Positions 48,426 to 59,456 of a DNA stretch of 64,000 nucleotides are shown here, one piece after another; position 1 is the stretch's first letter; each line of letters starts with the position of its first letter. The notes below the pieces were generated by a model. It worked only from the letters and a program-made list of their open reading frames with translations, did not search any database and was not told where the DNA came from. The position numbers were made by a program, and so were the translations under genes. Source of the DNA: Crambe crambe (lineage: Eukaryota; Porifera; Demospongiae; Poecilosclerida; Crambeidae); the NCBI GenBank assembly GCA_963924555.1, contig OZ004592.1:1922001-1986000 (forward strand), given 5' to 3'.

Positions 48426-49673
48426 TTAATGTTGTAAAATCTTTTTGATGATCCTTATCTTCTCATTGTCATCCTTGTCAAAGTACTGTGGGGGATCCAA
48501 GGCACCATATCCCCTCTCCTCACTGTGCTTGCCCTGGATCACTGCCATTTCCTTAAGCAGTTCTCTCATACACCACACATTGTGAACTAGTTGAACGTCA
48601 TCTTCACTCAGAAACCTTCTCAAATCTTCAATCAACCGGCAGATAATGCCAGCTACCAAAGGTGCTGAGAAAGAAGTTCCATTGACAATAGCGTAATCTC
48701 GATCACCACTAAATGTCGGTGCCCAAATTCCTTCTCCTGGAGCTAAGAAGTCCAACTCGCGGCCAACTGGGGAAAAGTCACAAGGCTTCCCATTAGCACT
48801 GCATGCTCCAATGCATAGCACTTGACCAAGTCTCGCTGGATAAGTGATAGGCTGACGACTCTTTCTTCCATCGTTAGATGCAGCACACACAATAATAATG
48901 CCTTCACATACAGCTTCCTGTATTGCCTTGGTAAGCTTATGGTCGAACCCTGCCATTCCAAATGATAAAGTGATAACATCCACTTTTTTCCCCGATTGTT
49001 CTCGATTATATTTCACTACATATTCAATGGCATTACACACGGCCTCAATATCAGCATGTGCAGTTCCATCTCTAACAACTTTGCATGCCATCACTTGAGA
49101 GTCTACAGCAATGCCTTGAAATGGTATGAACTCATTTGAATTTGATGTTGAAATATCGTCATATGAGCCACATAGCAAGCCAGCACACTGTGTTCCATGG
49201 CCATGTGTATCGGTGCAAGATTCACCCACAAAGCTCTTACTGTCAATGCTTATCTTCATAAAGTTCCCACCAGCCAGGTCACGGAATGCTGTGTGGTTCA
49301 TATTGATTCCACTGTCGAGTATGGCCACAGTTGTTCCTCGACCAGTTGGGAACTGAACGGATACGGTTGGAAGCATACCTCTTGGTTCATTATCAGGGGT
49401 TCCATTACTGACAGCAGGAGAGTCAGGTTCTTCAGTTACCGCTGTTCCTCGGTACCAAATATTTACAGGTTGATGGCTGATCTGAGATGCCTGTATTTGT
49501 GTAGCTGTTGATATGTGAGCATCGGAGGTCAGACCCCCTCCATCCCTCTGTTCTAGTATCACGGAGCTCTTCTTGGGGGAAGGCTTGGTCTCGCTCATCA
49601 TTCGAAGTCGTTTAAGTTGAGGGGGAGACTCATACTCTGGGATGGGCGAATCCTTATCACATGCACAAGACAT
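48426..49673 (-). CDS. Intracellular subtilisin-like serine protease, tandem paralogue
   Basis: Peptidase family S8, 415 residues in one exon from the ATG at 49673 (MSCACDKDSPIPEYES); an upstream in-frame ATG at 49733 is less likely. There is no signal peptide. A short N-terminal part (about 1-115) leads to the catalytic domain with Asp in AILDSGINMNHT, His in HGHGTQCAGLLCGS, oxyanion Asn in CAASNDGRK and Ser in NGTSFSAPLVAG. Stretches ARLGQVLCIGA, FSPVGRELDFL and HNVWCMRELLKEM are nearly identical to the upstream-coordinate paralogue, so the two arose by tandem duplication. This copy lacks the paralogue's roughly 200-residue unknown region and has no intron in the catalytic domain. It shares a 160-bp divergent promoter with TMEM205. 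Confidence 0.87.
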   Translation of the reverse strand: MSCACDKDSPIPEYESPPQLKRLRMMSETKPSPKKSSVILEQRDGGGLTSDAHISTATQIQASQISHQPVNIWYRGTAVTEEPDSPAVSNGTPDNEPRGMLPTVSVQFPTGRGTTVAILDSGINMNHTAFRDLAGGNFMKISIDSKSFVGESCTDTHGHGTQCAGLLCGSYDDISTSNSNEFIPFQGIAVDSQVMACKVVRDGTAHADIEAVCNAIEYVVKYNREQSGKKVDVITLSFGMAGFDHKLTKAIQEAVCEGIIIVCAASNDGRKSRQPITYPARLGQVLCIGACSANGKPCDFSPVGRELDFLAPGEGIWAPTFSGDRDYAIVNGTSFSAPLVAGIICRLIEDLRRFLSEDDVQLVHNVWCMRELLKEMAVIQGKHSEERGYGALDPPQYFDKDDNEKIRIIKKILQH

Positions 49674-49833
49674 TATTGTTTTTCCATAAAAAATTACGCT
49701 CACGTAAGGATAACTTATGCGCATGTGCAGCATTGATAAAGAGGTAAGGGGTAGCTTGAATCGAAAGTGGGTGTAGTGTATAAAAAGAAGCTAGCTACCT
49801 GATATATCCGTTTTTTTTCAGGGCTGAATAAAG
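49674..49833. promoter_or_regulatory. Shared divergent promoter, subtilase and TMEM205
   Basis: 160 bp separate the two start codons. TGCGCATGTGC at 49718-49728 is one mismatch from the NRF1 consensus, and CACGTAAG lies at 49701. A GTATAAAAAG at about 49780 resembles a TATA box and would suit the plus-strand TMEM205 gene. Confidence 0.5.
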
Positions 49834-50990
49834 ATGGCTGCGAAATTTGAGTTCCCTTTCACTCAGAACTCCACTATAGTGGCTTTCTTGTGCACTCTGC
49901 TGATAGCAATAGTGCTTACGATGAGAGTGGAGCTGACGGACATGGCTTTGCTGGAAACTTTCCTCAGGTTATTCCACCTTGGATCTTTTTCGACTTGGCT
50001 AGGTGTCCAAGTGTGGGTCACATTCTTTGCAGGTACTTATAAGTGTAATCATTTAGCAAATCAAGCTCTTGCTTTTTTTCTTTTTTAAAGGAATAACAAT
50101 GTATCGGTACCTTCCTCGTCACATGTTCGGGTTCATCCAAGGAAAACTTTTCCCTAAGTACTTCTTTTTGGGCACAATTCTCTCTTCAATCACTCTAATT
50201 ACCTTTCTCATTGAGAATCCATTTCCTTCTTGGGAGAGAAAGCAGACAATACAGGTATGCACAGATTGTGTATTGTTGTACATAGCAAGGGCTGAAGACA
50301 ATGATATTCACTAGATCTCAGGTGACATTAGTATTCAGACCCTGGCCCTGAGTTAGTATATCAAGTAACTTCCATCATTAATTCTCTGTTTAATAGCCTC
50401 GTAACCATGGCTCCTGTTTTTTATTGTCCCCTCTTTTTTATGATCTTAAACCTGATGTAAGGGCTTTATAGAGCCATCAGGATCACCACCAAAATGATGC
50501 TCTTACAAACTTGTATATAATCCTTGCCACTGGCTACATAACACAAACATGCAGGAAGTTTTGATACATCATTGCACTGTGAACTTTGAGCCCAGGTCAA
50601 AGAGTACAATGGTTCAAATAAAGAAACCACCAATCAGTATAACAATGCAATTATCTAAAACCCAACTCAATTATGTGATATCAATTTCTTCAGGGCTGGT
50701 CCCTCCTTGTTGGCCTGCTGTCAGCATTGTGCAACATGCTGTATCTGGAGCCACAGAACACTAAGACTGCCCTTGCCAAACACAAATACGAGAAAGAGGT
50801 CCAAGCAGGACAGGCTGTGGGAAAAGTCGAAGACGACAAGCTAACAGAGTTGAGGAAAATACCAGAATATGTGGCCCTAGAGAAGAGGTTCTTCTGGCTC
50901 CACACTTGCTCTGCCATTGTTAATCTTATCTCACTCTGCGTGACAGGCATCCATCTCTGGTACCTTTCCTGCAATCTCGTGACAGTTTGA
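49834..50990 (+). CDS. TMEM205: TMEM205 family membrane protein
   Basis: Small multi-pass membrane protein. Three exons (49834-50032, 50091-50254, 50694-50990) splice cleanly to 219 residues, near family size. Four hydrophobic segments are visible: STIVAFLCTLLIAIVLTM, FSTWLGVQVWVTFF, FFLGTILSSITLITFLI and a pair in the last exon (SLLVGLLSALCNMLYL; AIVNLISLCVTGIHLWYL). Family hallmarks include HLGSFSTWLGVQVWVTF and YLEPQNTK. The domain is of DUF4149 type. Human TMEM205 has been linked to cisplatin export, but the native function is unclear. The stop is 99 bp from the convergent RGS22-like stop. Confidence 0.92.
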
Positions 50991-51089
50991 ATTGCATATG
51001 CTCCATGAAAACATAAACAAAACAAAGTTTAGAATTTTGTTTCTGTAGTCTATTATGCTGATTCTAACAAACACACTAACATTACATTA

Positions 51090-54000
51090 TCAAGATGAAT
51101 ATGTTACATGTAAATAGGACTTTGGTTTTTCCTTGAAATCTTTACCTGAAAACGAGTAGGATTGTGTGTTAGGTGGAATATTTAGAGTTTTAGTGCTCTT
51201 TTGAGACATCTGCTTGCTTAACTGTGACATTTTTTGAGAAGTGGGTATCTGTCTGCTTGACTGTTGTTGAGGATTTGGACTTGATATTTTGCTGCCTCTT
51301 TGAGGAGTAGAGGACTTCTGTTTGGTTGACTGGTGCTGAGGACTCGATCCTTTATCTTTTTGAGCAGATATCTGTCTACTAAACGGATTTGGAGTTTTGC
51401 CTCTTTGAGGAATAGCGGACTTTTGTTTGGATGACTGGTGCTGAGGACTCTGACTTGACATAGTATTATCCTTTTGAGCAGATGTCTGTCTGCTAAACTG
51501 TTGCTGAGGATTTTGACTTGATGTTTTATTATCATTTTGAGCAGATATCTGCTTGCTTGACTGTTGCTGAGGATTTGGACTTGATATTTTGTGAGGAGTA
51601 GCAGGCTTCTGTTTGGTTGACTGGTGCTGAGGACTCTGACTCGATATCTTATCTTTTTGAGCAGATATCTGTCTGCTTAGTATTTTGCTGTCTCTTTGAA
51701 GAGTAGCAGATTTCTGTCTGGTTGACTGATCCTGACTCGATATTTTATTTTCTTTTTTAGCTGATATCTGTCTGCTTGACTGTTGTTGAGGATTTGAACT
51801 TGAGATTTTGTTATCTCTTTGAGGAGTAGCAGATTTCTGTCTGGTTGACTGCTGATCAGGACTTTGACCCAATACATTATCTTTTTGAGTGGATATCTGC
51901 TTGCTTGACTGTTGCCTAGGTCTTGGACTTAATATGCTTTCTCTTTGAGGAGTAGTGGATGGCTGCTTCCAAGAACTCCGACTTAGGATTTTTTTGTTGT
52001 CTTTAACAGTAATTGATGCCGTACTTGGTGGCACTGGATGTGGTGGTGATGGTGGGGGTTTAAGGAATGGTATTCGAACTTGTACATGTGACTGAGGTGG
52101 TTTCAGGTCTCCTTCATATTTCATGGCCATAGGCATCATTGGTCCAATCTTAGCTTTATACCTCCTTGGTTCTTCTAGTGTTTTGTCTGATATCTTAATC
52201 TCGGGCTTCTCTTTAGACTGCTCCTCTGATGACAATGATTTTGATTTTTGAGAGCACTCTGTGGATTGGTTCCTTGATTTCTTCTTCGATCTTTGCTGCC
52301 CAAAGTTGATATCAGTGATTTTGAGACCTGATCTCTTAACTTTTGAGTCCTGTGATATTTCAGTGAAGTATGTGAAGCTGCGCAAACAAGTATGGTATTC
52401 ATTATATTGTGACATGAAGAAATGGGAGGAGGAGGAGCATTGAAAAGTAACCCCATAATGATATTATGCTATACCTAGAATTAGGATTTGTAAGACTGAA
52501 TCGTATTGGAACATATATCAGTTGTGACTCTTCCCTCTCTTGTCTCAGTCTCCGTTCCTTCTCTTCCAGAGTCTCGAATCGAGGTGTTTGTAACCTCCGC
52601 CTTTCCTCCTCGGATTTTTCCATTTCTTGTTTCATTCTATACAAAATCAGATATGTGCAGTTGCTTGTAACAGTTACCCAAGGTCATCATGAAAAGACTA
52701 CAACGTCAGGACGTAGCTACATACGTATGAAATTATTTATGAGGGTGAAAGGTCATCATCACTAGTGTGTGGGACTTGTTTCGCCCCGCCCCCCAATATA
52801 TAGCTATCTTTATATAGCAGCCTACTTACTTTCTCGCTTTTTTTATGTCATTGGCTTCTCTTTCAAGCAGATCCAAAGCTCTAGTTATATCTCTCTCGGA
52901 CATGCCTCGTACAAAATTTGAGTAGTCTTTCCAACCATTGCACAAGGATTTAAACACAGCACTCTGTACATTCAATATAGAAGAATAGCATCGTAGTAAA
53001 AATAGTAATCAAATTTTACTTGTAATTCCCTAAAAAGATATGGTCCAGGTTGCTTTTTGTAGACTTGTTCGATCAAAGAGATTGGGACATCAAGTTGGAT
53101 CCGTGAACCATATGATTTCATGAAGCAATCGATCACAGCAGAAACTTTGCACTTTAGCGTGTTGGGTGATGTGTGAGCATGATACATTTCCTATACATAA
53201 TAAAAGATAATACTAACAAATTCATATTAAGACTTATATACTGCTTACCTTATATTTCTGTACTTCAGTCCAGAAATTAATATCTTTGTTCGGGTAGTGT
53301 ACACTGGACGCTCCACCAGTCATGGTGTCTTTGGTTTCAAGATAACGTGCCAAGTAGTGGCAGCTTTTTGGTTGTTGTAAAAACTTTCGGAATAAGATTG
53401 CTTCATGGGAGTTGATGAATGATTTTTCATACTACAGGTATATTCAACAGTAATGGAACCTTAATGTGGTGGACTCATTAAAAGGTTTATGGTCTCATGC
53501 ATAATGTAGAGGTGTATTGCCACCCTGAAATAAGGATACTTCTCTCTTTCTAAAATATTCTACTCACACTAGGAGTGTATGACTTCAAAGCAGTAGTTGG
53601 CCTACTTGGCATTATCCGCTGGATTTCTGACGTATTATTACTGTGGCGTTCCAAAAATTTAGGTGTCTCAATGAATTGGACCACCCATTTTTTTTCCAGC
53701 CTGGCTCTGATATGTTTCTGCATCTCCCTAAATACAGCTGGACTTGGTACAGCTGATAGTCGTGAACCATGACCACCAGCCTCCACAGTCAAACGTTGGG
53801 CTTCTTTACTTGCTGGGCTATTGGGACCAAAGTAATACTGCTTATTGAGGTACTTTTTTCGTAACTGCCTCGCTTTATATTCTCGCATGGAATCTTCTTT
53901 TGCCGAAATACCCCTGTAAGCCTCTATGTCCATCCAGCACATCAAGTCTTCTGCAGCATAAGCTTCATTCAAGAACACCTGGAAAGGCAAATTAATGTAT

Positions 54001-57000
54001 ACACTCTCCTTATCGTTATCAAAGCTACCTTAAAATGTTCAAACTCGTCTGGATCTTCCATAATGTTTTGAAGGGTGATAGACCGTGTGCTCTCGTTAGA
54101 GCTGCTGGTGTTTTCATGGGATGAGGGCATACTTATCGATGCTATACATCTAGCTATTGAATCATGTGCTGTGGGCTTGGATGACACATCAGAAGGCCCA
54201 GCAAGCTGATGAAGAAATGACATTTTAGTTTATAAGTGCACAGTACTGGCCACTTACCTCTTCTTCAATACAAAAAATATCACTTGAACTTGAATCAGAT
54301 ACAGCAATGCTAGTCGATATAGTAGCTAACTGCGCAAAAAAAAAAAAAGTGATAAGGACTTGTTTGAGAAAATCCTGTAATATTAGGTCTATGGAGCTCT
54401 CATCCCTAAACATGCTTGCTCTGATAGTACAGTCAGTAAAAAAAAATCACCTTTTGAAAAGTCTCATCTTCAGAGAAACAAAGTTCTATCCACTGTTTGA
54501 GTAGAAAGATCAGAGCATGCTCCTCAGCTTGATCAAATAAATCCTCATAGGCAGGCCACAGATTGGAAGAAACAGTGTCAACGATTGATGTTGGACACTC
54601 AATTGTATTGCCATTGCTGGCTTCACTAATGTATTTGCCAAAAAGAGCCTAAAACCACACAAACAAATCAACAAAGTATGAACTATTATTATAGTTACAA
54701 TCATAAAATCAATTCTCACCAAAATTAACTATAATGCAGTTTGGTTGGTAGCTACTATAGAAACTGTGATACCTTAGCTTTCATCTCAACAGCACAGGGA
54801 CTGAATGAAGCCTGAACAAAAAGTGCCTTGTACTCTTGAACTTCCCTCCAAAATAACAAACAGTTGATATAAACCTTATCCTCCAGAGTCTCTAGATAAT
54901 GCATAAAATATCCCCCAGCTTTCCTGTATTCCATTCCAAGGCAATGAAGCAGGGGTTTGAAAAGTGCCCTGTTATCTACTACATCAAGTGATTGAAGACT
55001 AGCAGATGAAGCTACGGAATGTAGAGGAGAATGTATAGGAGTACCAGACACACTCAATATCCTACATCGGCTTTTACAAAGACTCTCTTGATCTGATCCT
55101 TCCAGCTCTTCAGAATCCTATATTAAAGTTAGCTCTATAAGGTATCAACTCATTAATTGGAGATTTCTAGCCTCGTACCTAGGCCTGCCTGCTTTTTTGT
55201 GGGGTGGTAGAAAAGTAAAGGCTTTGTGAAAAAAGCGGGCCTGGGTATGAGGCTAGGGAGATTTCTTACCATTCTTGAAGCACACCTACTGTTGGGGTCT
55301 GGGAGGTGATGAATTCCATATTTGGGATCTGCGAGGTGATGGAGTCCATGGAGTTTGGAACATCGAGTGGCATGCAGTTCTAAGTTATGATTCGGGGTAG
55401 TTTCATGAGCCAGACCATTTTGAGCTGGGTTAGGGGTAGGTTTCTCATTCAAAGTGAGTTCTCTGCCAGTCGTTTCAGGTGACTCTGCAACTGATTCTGA
55501 GTCTCCTGCATCTGCATCTGGTTTTTGGTTAGTTTTCTTTGGTATCCTGTACTTGCTCCATATTTTTCTTGTCATTGCATACTTTACAGATTCACGAGGC
55601 TCATCAACCATTACACTCTCACTTGTAATAGAGGTCTTGAATTCATCAGCACTAAAAATATTTCTAAGTGCCTGGTCAAAACTAAACTTAGAGCTGGGGG
55701 AAAGCCTTCCTGGTGCATGTGCTTTCTTAACAGCAAGAGTATTGATGGGTGGATCATTGAGAGCCTCTTTGTGTTTGATTTGCTGTATGTGTTTTTTAGG
55801 GTGACGTTTTGGAGCTGAGGGTACTTTCTTGAATGTAGGGGTGCGACTGGGGGTAAAGGGGCCGTAGCTAGAGTCAGTAGGTCCCTGGAGTGCTACAGGA
55901 GTAGTAGAATAGGAGCGGGTATCAGCAGAGTGTCGTTGTGATGGGAAGAAAATACTTTTCTCTAACTTGTTATAGTGATGAAGGAGGAAACAGGGACACC
56001 TATGAGAATATAGGTAGCTAGATCACACAAGCTTAATTGAGGTGTACAAGCTAGAATGCTATACGAGTCCCCATTGCATACATATCTCTTACCAGTATTC
56101 TCTGAGTCCAGTGATCATAATCTTTTGAAGCTCCTCCACCTGCTTCAAAGTGAGCGTGTTTGTCCTGTTCATTTTCATTTTGATCCTACTCTCAGTTGGA
56201 AGTTCTACAGGACTACCAGAGTAGAAGTAACGCTCACGCAGCTCTCTTATTAACCTGGAAGTAAAGAGTAAAGAGAGACACACTAATGGCAAGTATGAAT
56301 GCAGTATAGGTCAGCAGTGCGTGACTAGGCATGGACAAATTACCTCATTTGGTCTACTTCCTTTGTATAGTATTTCACTCTCTCTGCATCCAACCAAAAG
56401 AGCCAATTCTTTTCCCCTGCCTTCCCTCTCAGAAACTTCCAGAAAGCACTCATGCCAGACTTGGTGGACAAAAGTTGGATATCATCATCACTCATACATT
56501 TCCCACAAACTGATTCAATTGCATCAGCGGACTTTGATCTGTCTAAATTATTACTGCTATCCTGGTGTTGCAGTGTTAGTATTTCTGGATCTACTGAGAT
56601 GCTTTTATGCCACTTGACCTTCCGACCAGATTTAAAAACAGGTGGTAGCTCAAGTTGCATATCAGATATAAAGTGTGAGACTGCAAAATGCTTAGTGTCA
56701 CCTTGTCCAAGAGTTGGAAAATCTGTAGTGTTTTCGAATGTGAGATGATCTTTGGCCTTACTTTTGGATGGAGGAGAGGTGAGATGTTTACAGATTTTAT
56801 ACTCAGAGAAGAGATCACTTCGGAGAAAGAGTGGTAAGCGATATTCAATCACCCACTGCCAACTTTGTTCCTTTTCTAGAGGCTGAAATAAATTAATAAG
56901 CTTTATGAAACAAACCACCGACATTCCAACCAGAATACTCTATAAACTATGTTAGCTTAGAGAAGTCAGCCGAGTTTGAATTTCAAGTTCATGAAAGATA

Positions 57001-57481
57001 ATAAATAAATAAATAAATAAATAAATAAAAATTAATAAATAAATAAATAAATAAATAAAATACCAACCAACTGACCAACATCTACTGACTTCATAACAGC
57101 ACTCACTGGTCCAATAGTTTCTCGTGGAAGGTAAAGTGTTGAATAGCTGGATGAAGGAGTGAGTCCTTCATCTTTCCATCCCACATTACCATCAGAATTC
57201 ACCACCTCAAAGTACTCTGTGTCCTTATTGTAGAAAAGCTGATTGGAAAATGCCTGGAAGTTGCACATCATATCTATATGAGCAGATCTGAGCTGTGTAA
57301 ATGATTAATACTCACTGGTAGCAGAAGGAAGGCATTGATGTATTCAATAAAGGTCGGATCTTTTAGGTACAAATGCTGTAAAATGATTGTAATTTGAGCT
57401 TAGCAGAGTAAATAGACAACTTACTAAAGTGCTAGAATTAAGATCATGTCCTAAAAGCTCTGAGTTCGAAGAAGATTTCAT
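51090..57481 (-). CDS. RGS22: RGS22-like protein with multiple RGS domains
   Basis: Predicted G-protein regulator of the RGS22 type. The start MKSSSNSELLGHDLNSS at 57481 leads to HLYLKDPTFIEYINAFLLLP and AFSNQLFYNKDTEYFEVV, the N-terminal RGS22-like pattern. Exons then encode YRLPLFLRSDLFSEYKICKH and SAFWKFLRGKAGEKNWLFWL (about 56340-56880), a long Ser/Pro-rich linker (55275-55980), an RGS repeat with YINCLLFWREVQEYKALF (54770-55055), and another with DPDEFEHFK joined to VFLNEAYAAEDLMCWMDIEA (53570-54060). Further exons lie at about 53000-53390, 52820-52960 and 52490-52640. The last exon (51090 to about 52385) is a Gln/Ser-rich tail of short tandem repeats. Human RGS22 is a testis-enriched protein with three RGS domains; canonical GAP residues were not assessed. 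Exon limits are approximate. Confidence 0.83.
51200..51960 (-). repeat. Coding minisatellite in the RGS22-like tail
   Basis: About ten diverged copies of a 60-80-bp unit encode variants of KISSPNPQQQSSRQ and STPQR or SAQKDN, alternating. Copies preserve frame, so the repeat is tolerated in the protein. The result is a low-complexity, polar, probably disordered C-terminus. Confidence 0.8.
55167..55256. mobile_element. 90-bp MITE with 8-bp target duplication
   Basis: The ends CTAGCCTCGTACCTAGGCCT and GGCCTGGGTATGAGGCTAG are inverted repeats of about 28 bp. The element is flanked by exact GGAGATTT direct repeats at 55159-55166 and 55257-55264. An 8-bp duplication fits hAT-type transposition. 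It lies just beyond a splice donor of the RGS22-like gene and extends the open frame past the exon. Confidence 0.88.
57001..57060. repeat. (AAAT)n microsatellite in RGS22-like intron
   Basis: About 14 AAAT/AATA tetranucleotides with one interruption, close to an exon that ends at about 57063. Confidence 0.95.
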
Positions 57482-57584
57482 CCTATTAAGCCAGTGCAAT
57501 GTATTAGTATAGTGTTGCTATGCGACACATCAAAGAGGGGTGTGGCTCTTTTGATCGCTGAATCAGCAGAAAAAAGTTCTAAAG
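57482..57584. promoter_or_regulatory. Shared divergent promoter, RGS22-like and SPAG7
   Basis: Only 103 bp separate the two start codons, the tightest divergent pair here. GTTGCTATGCGACAC (57513-57527) resembles the X-box bound by RFX factors (GTTGCCATGGCAAC-like), which would be apt for a ciliary or sperm-associated gene pair. The match is imperfect. Confidence 0.4.
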
Positions 57585-59199
57585 ATGGCTCAGGATCTGC
57601 TGGGCAGTATTTTAGATTCCATGGACAAGCCTCCCTCGCGAAGTGATAAGGAGAGAAAGCAGGCAAAAGGTGAGTCATACATTAGTTCTTCCATTTAAGA
57701 GGAGGTTGGACCAGAAGCCAAACACATTAGGAAGGGGCAGGGCATGATGACTAATGAAATCTGCTTTTAATTATATTAAGAGCCATTATAAATCAGAATA
57801 GGGAGTCATTATACACAAGGTTACCTTATTAAACTTTGAAGAAGAAAAAAACAGATTAGACCTATGCTAAAATCTCTTCCAAATTTTGTGACAGAATTAA
57901 AAGCCAAATTAGAAAAGAAAGAAGAAGAGCTAAGGAAATGGCAAAACAAATTCAAGCAGAGTGTGAGCAATATCCATTTGGTATCATCTATATAGTGAGT
58001 TTTATTGTGTATCTGTATTTTCAGATTGAAAAGAAGGCCGGAGAATTAATAGACGACCCCAAATTAAAGAGATTGAAACTACCTCCAGCAAATAAATTAA
58101 GCAGACAAATTATGTACGTTTGAAAGTATGTAGTGATCGTTGTTTCCCTACATGCTAGCTGTTTTATCTGTATGAGTATACATGCATACAGACATGAGGT
58201 TGCAGAGGCCGCTGGACTAATCTCACACTCCTTTGGCATAGATGAAGACAGCAGGCATGTAATTCTGTTCAAGAAGGTATGCAGATGCATATAGCGTAAC
58301 CAAAGGGACTCAAGGATATTATAGTTTGAAACTACAATAATGTTCTGCAATAAAGCACATGGCCACTATCAATAATTATGAGTCATGTACCATTCTTACA
58401 GGAATATCCCCCTTCAGAAAATGAATTGAAGGCTCTTCGAAATGGCGAGGCAAGTTCATTTCATAAAGTGGAATGATTTCATTCGATGTAATTAACTGCA
58501 TTTATAGGAGTATGACCCTGAAAAAGATAAGGCTAAAGAGGAAGAAAGTGCATCGTGTGATGAGAGACTCCACCCTCAAGCGACCGCAGAAGACAAATAT
58601 GGAACGTCCTTTAACTATCAGGAGAAATATCGCAAGCTGCTGGGGGGATTGGACTGTGCTGAGAAGAGTGCAGTCAAGATGCAGCCCAATAAGTCATTTG
58701 GATATGGTGAGATGAAGCAGTGCATCAATTATAATGATACCTCAGTCCCCCCCCCCCCAATAAGATTTTCATATGCCACAGCAAACATCAATCCACCCCC
58801 AATAAAGGACACTTCACAGGGTTCTCCCCAGTGAAACTGATCAGAGCGGTGCTTGAATACCACATTAAAGCTTGTGGACATTGTTTTAACCACATAAAGA
58901 AAAATGAGGCCCCATCAGAGTGGTGTTGCACCTCTCTAACACCCTTTGGGGAGAACCCTGCACTAGACAAAAGACAAAAGGCTGGGTCCCACATTTGGTT
59001 AGCTACTGTGTTTTTTATTGTTTTGTCTATGGCTTTACAATATATTACGTTTGATCATTATGCAGTTCCCAGTGCCAACAAGAGAGACTTGAGGTCGATT
59101 GAGCAAACACTGAATGATATGAGATCACGAAAGAAACCAAAGTTAGACTCTGAACTCTCGTCAAACAAAGCAGACACTTCTTTGGCTGGTCCAGAGTAA
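57585..59199 (+). CDS. SPAG7: SPAG7-like R3H-domain protein
   Basis: Nuclear R3H-domain protein, presumed single-stranded nucleic-acid binding. Exon 1 (57585-57669) encodes MAQDLLGSILDSMDKPPSRS, matching the SPAG7 N-terminus. Exons from 57895 and about 58025 give a basic helical region. The exon near 58192-58276 gives the R3H segment (GLISHSFGIDEDSRHVILFK). Later exons encode EYPPSENELKALRNGEEYDP and EKYRKLLGGL with KMQPNKSFGY. The last exon (about 59067-59199) encodes VPSANKRDLRSIEQTLNDMR and the stop at 59197-59199. Motif order follows the whole length of the vertebrate protein. A MITE sits in the last intron. Confidence 0.92.
58817..58960. mobile_element. MITE-like element, CAGG-TTCTCCCC family, copy 2
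   Basis: A 144-bp element in the last SPAG7 intron, bounded by CAGGGTTCTCCCCA and TGGGGAGAACCCTG. It is homologous in reverse orientation to 4465-4615 over most of its length. No clean target duplication is seen. Confidence 0.72.
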
Positions 59200-59456
59200 A
59201 TGCAATAACGTATACACTAGAAGTAGAAAAATTAATATAGTCCATTTAGTTACAATATCGCCGAGTGCTTTTATATGTTACAGAAATACAGGTACCACCC
59301 TGGCAACCCCTCTTCTTCTTATAATATAATTATGAGCAACTGCTGAAGATAGCGGGTTGAGTGTTATATTTTGAGAATTTTATGACTTAAAACATCTTGT
59401 ACCAATGAGTATGTGGACAAGTTAAGAGGGAAAAGAATTTATATTTGTGTTAAAAT
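59200..59456. other. Convergent intergenic region with duplicated flank
   Basis: AT-rich sequence lies between SPAG7 and the sterol methyltransferase copy A. The stretch 59340-59410 (TAGCGGGTTGAGTGTTATA ... GAGAATTTTATG) recurs beside copy B at about 61806-61890, so it belongs to the tandem duplication unit. Confidence 0.7.
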
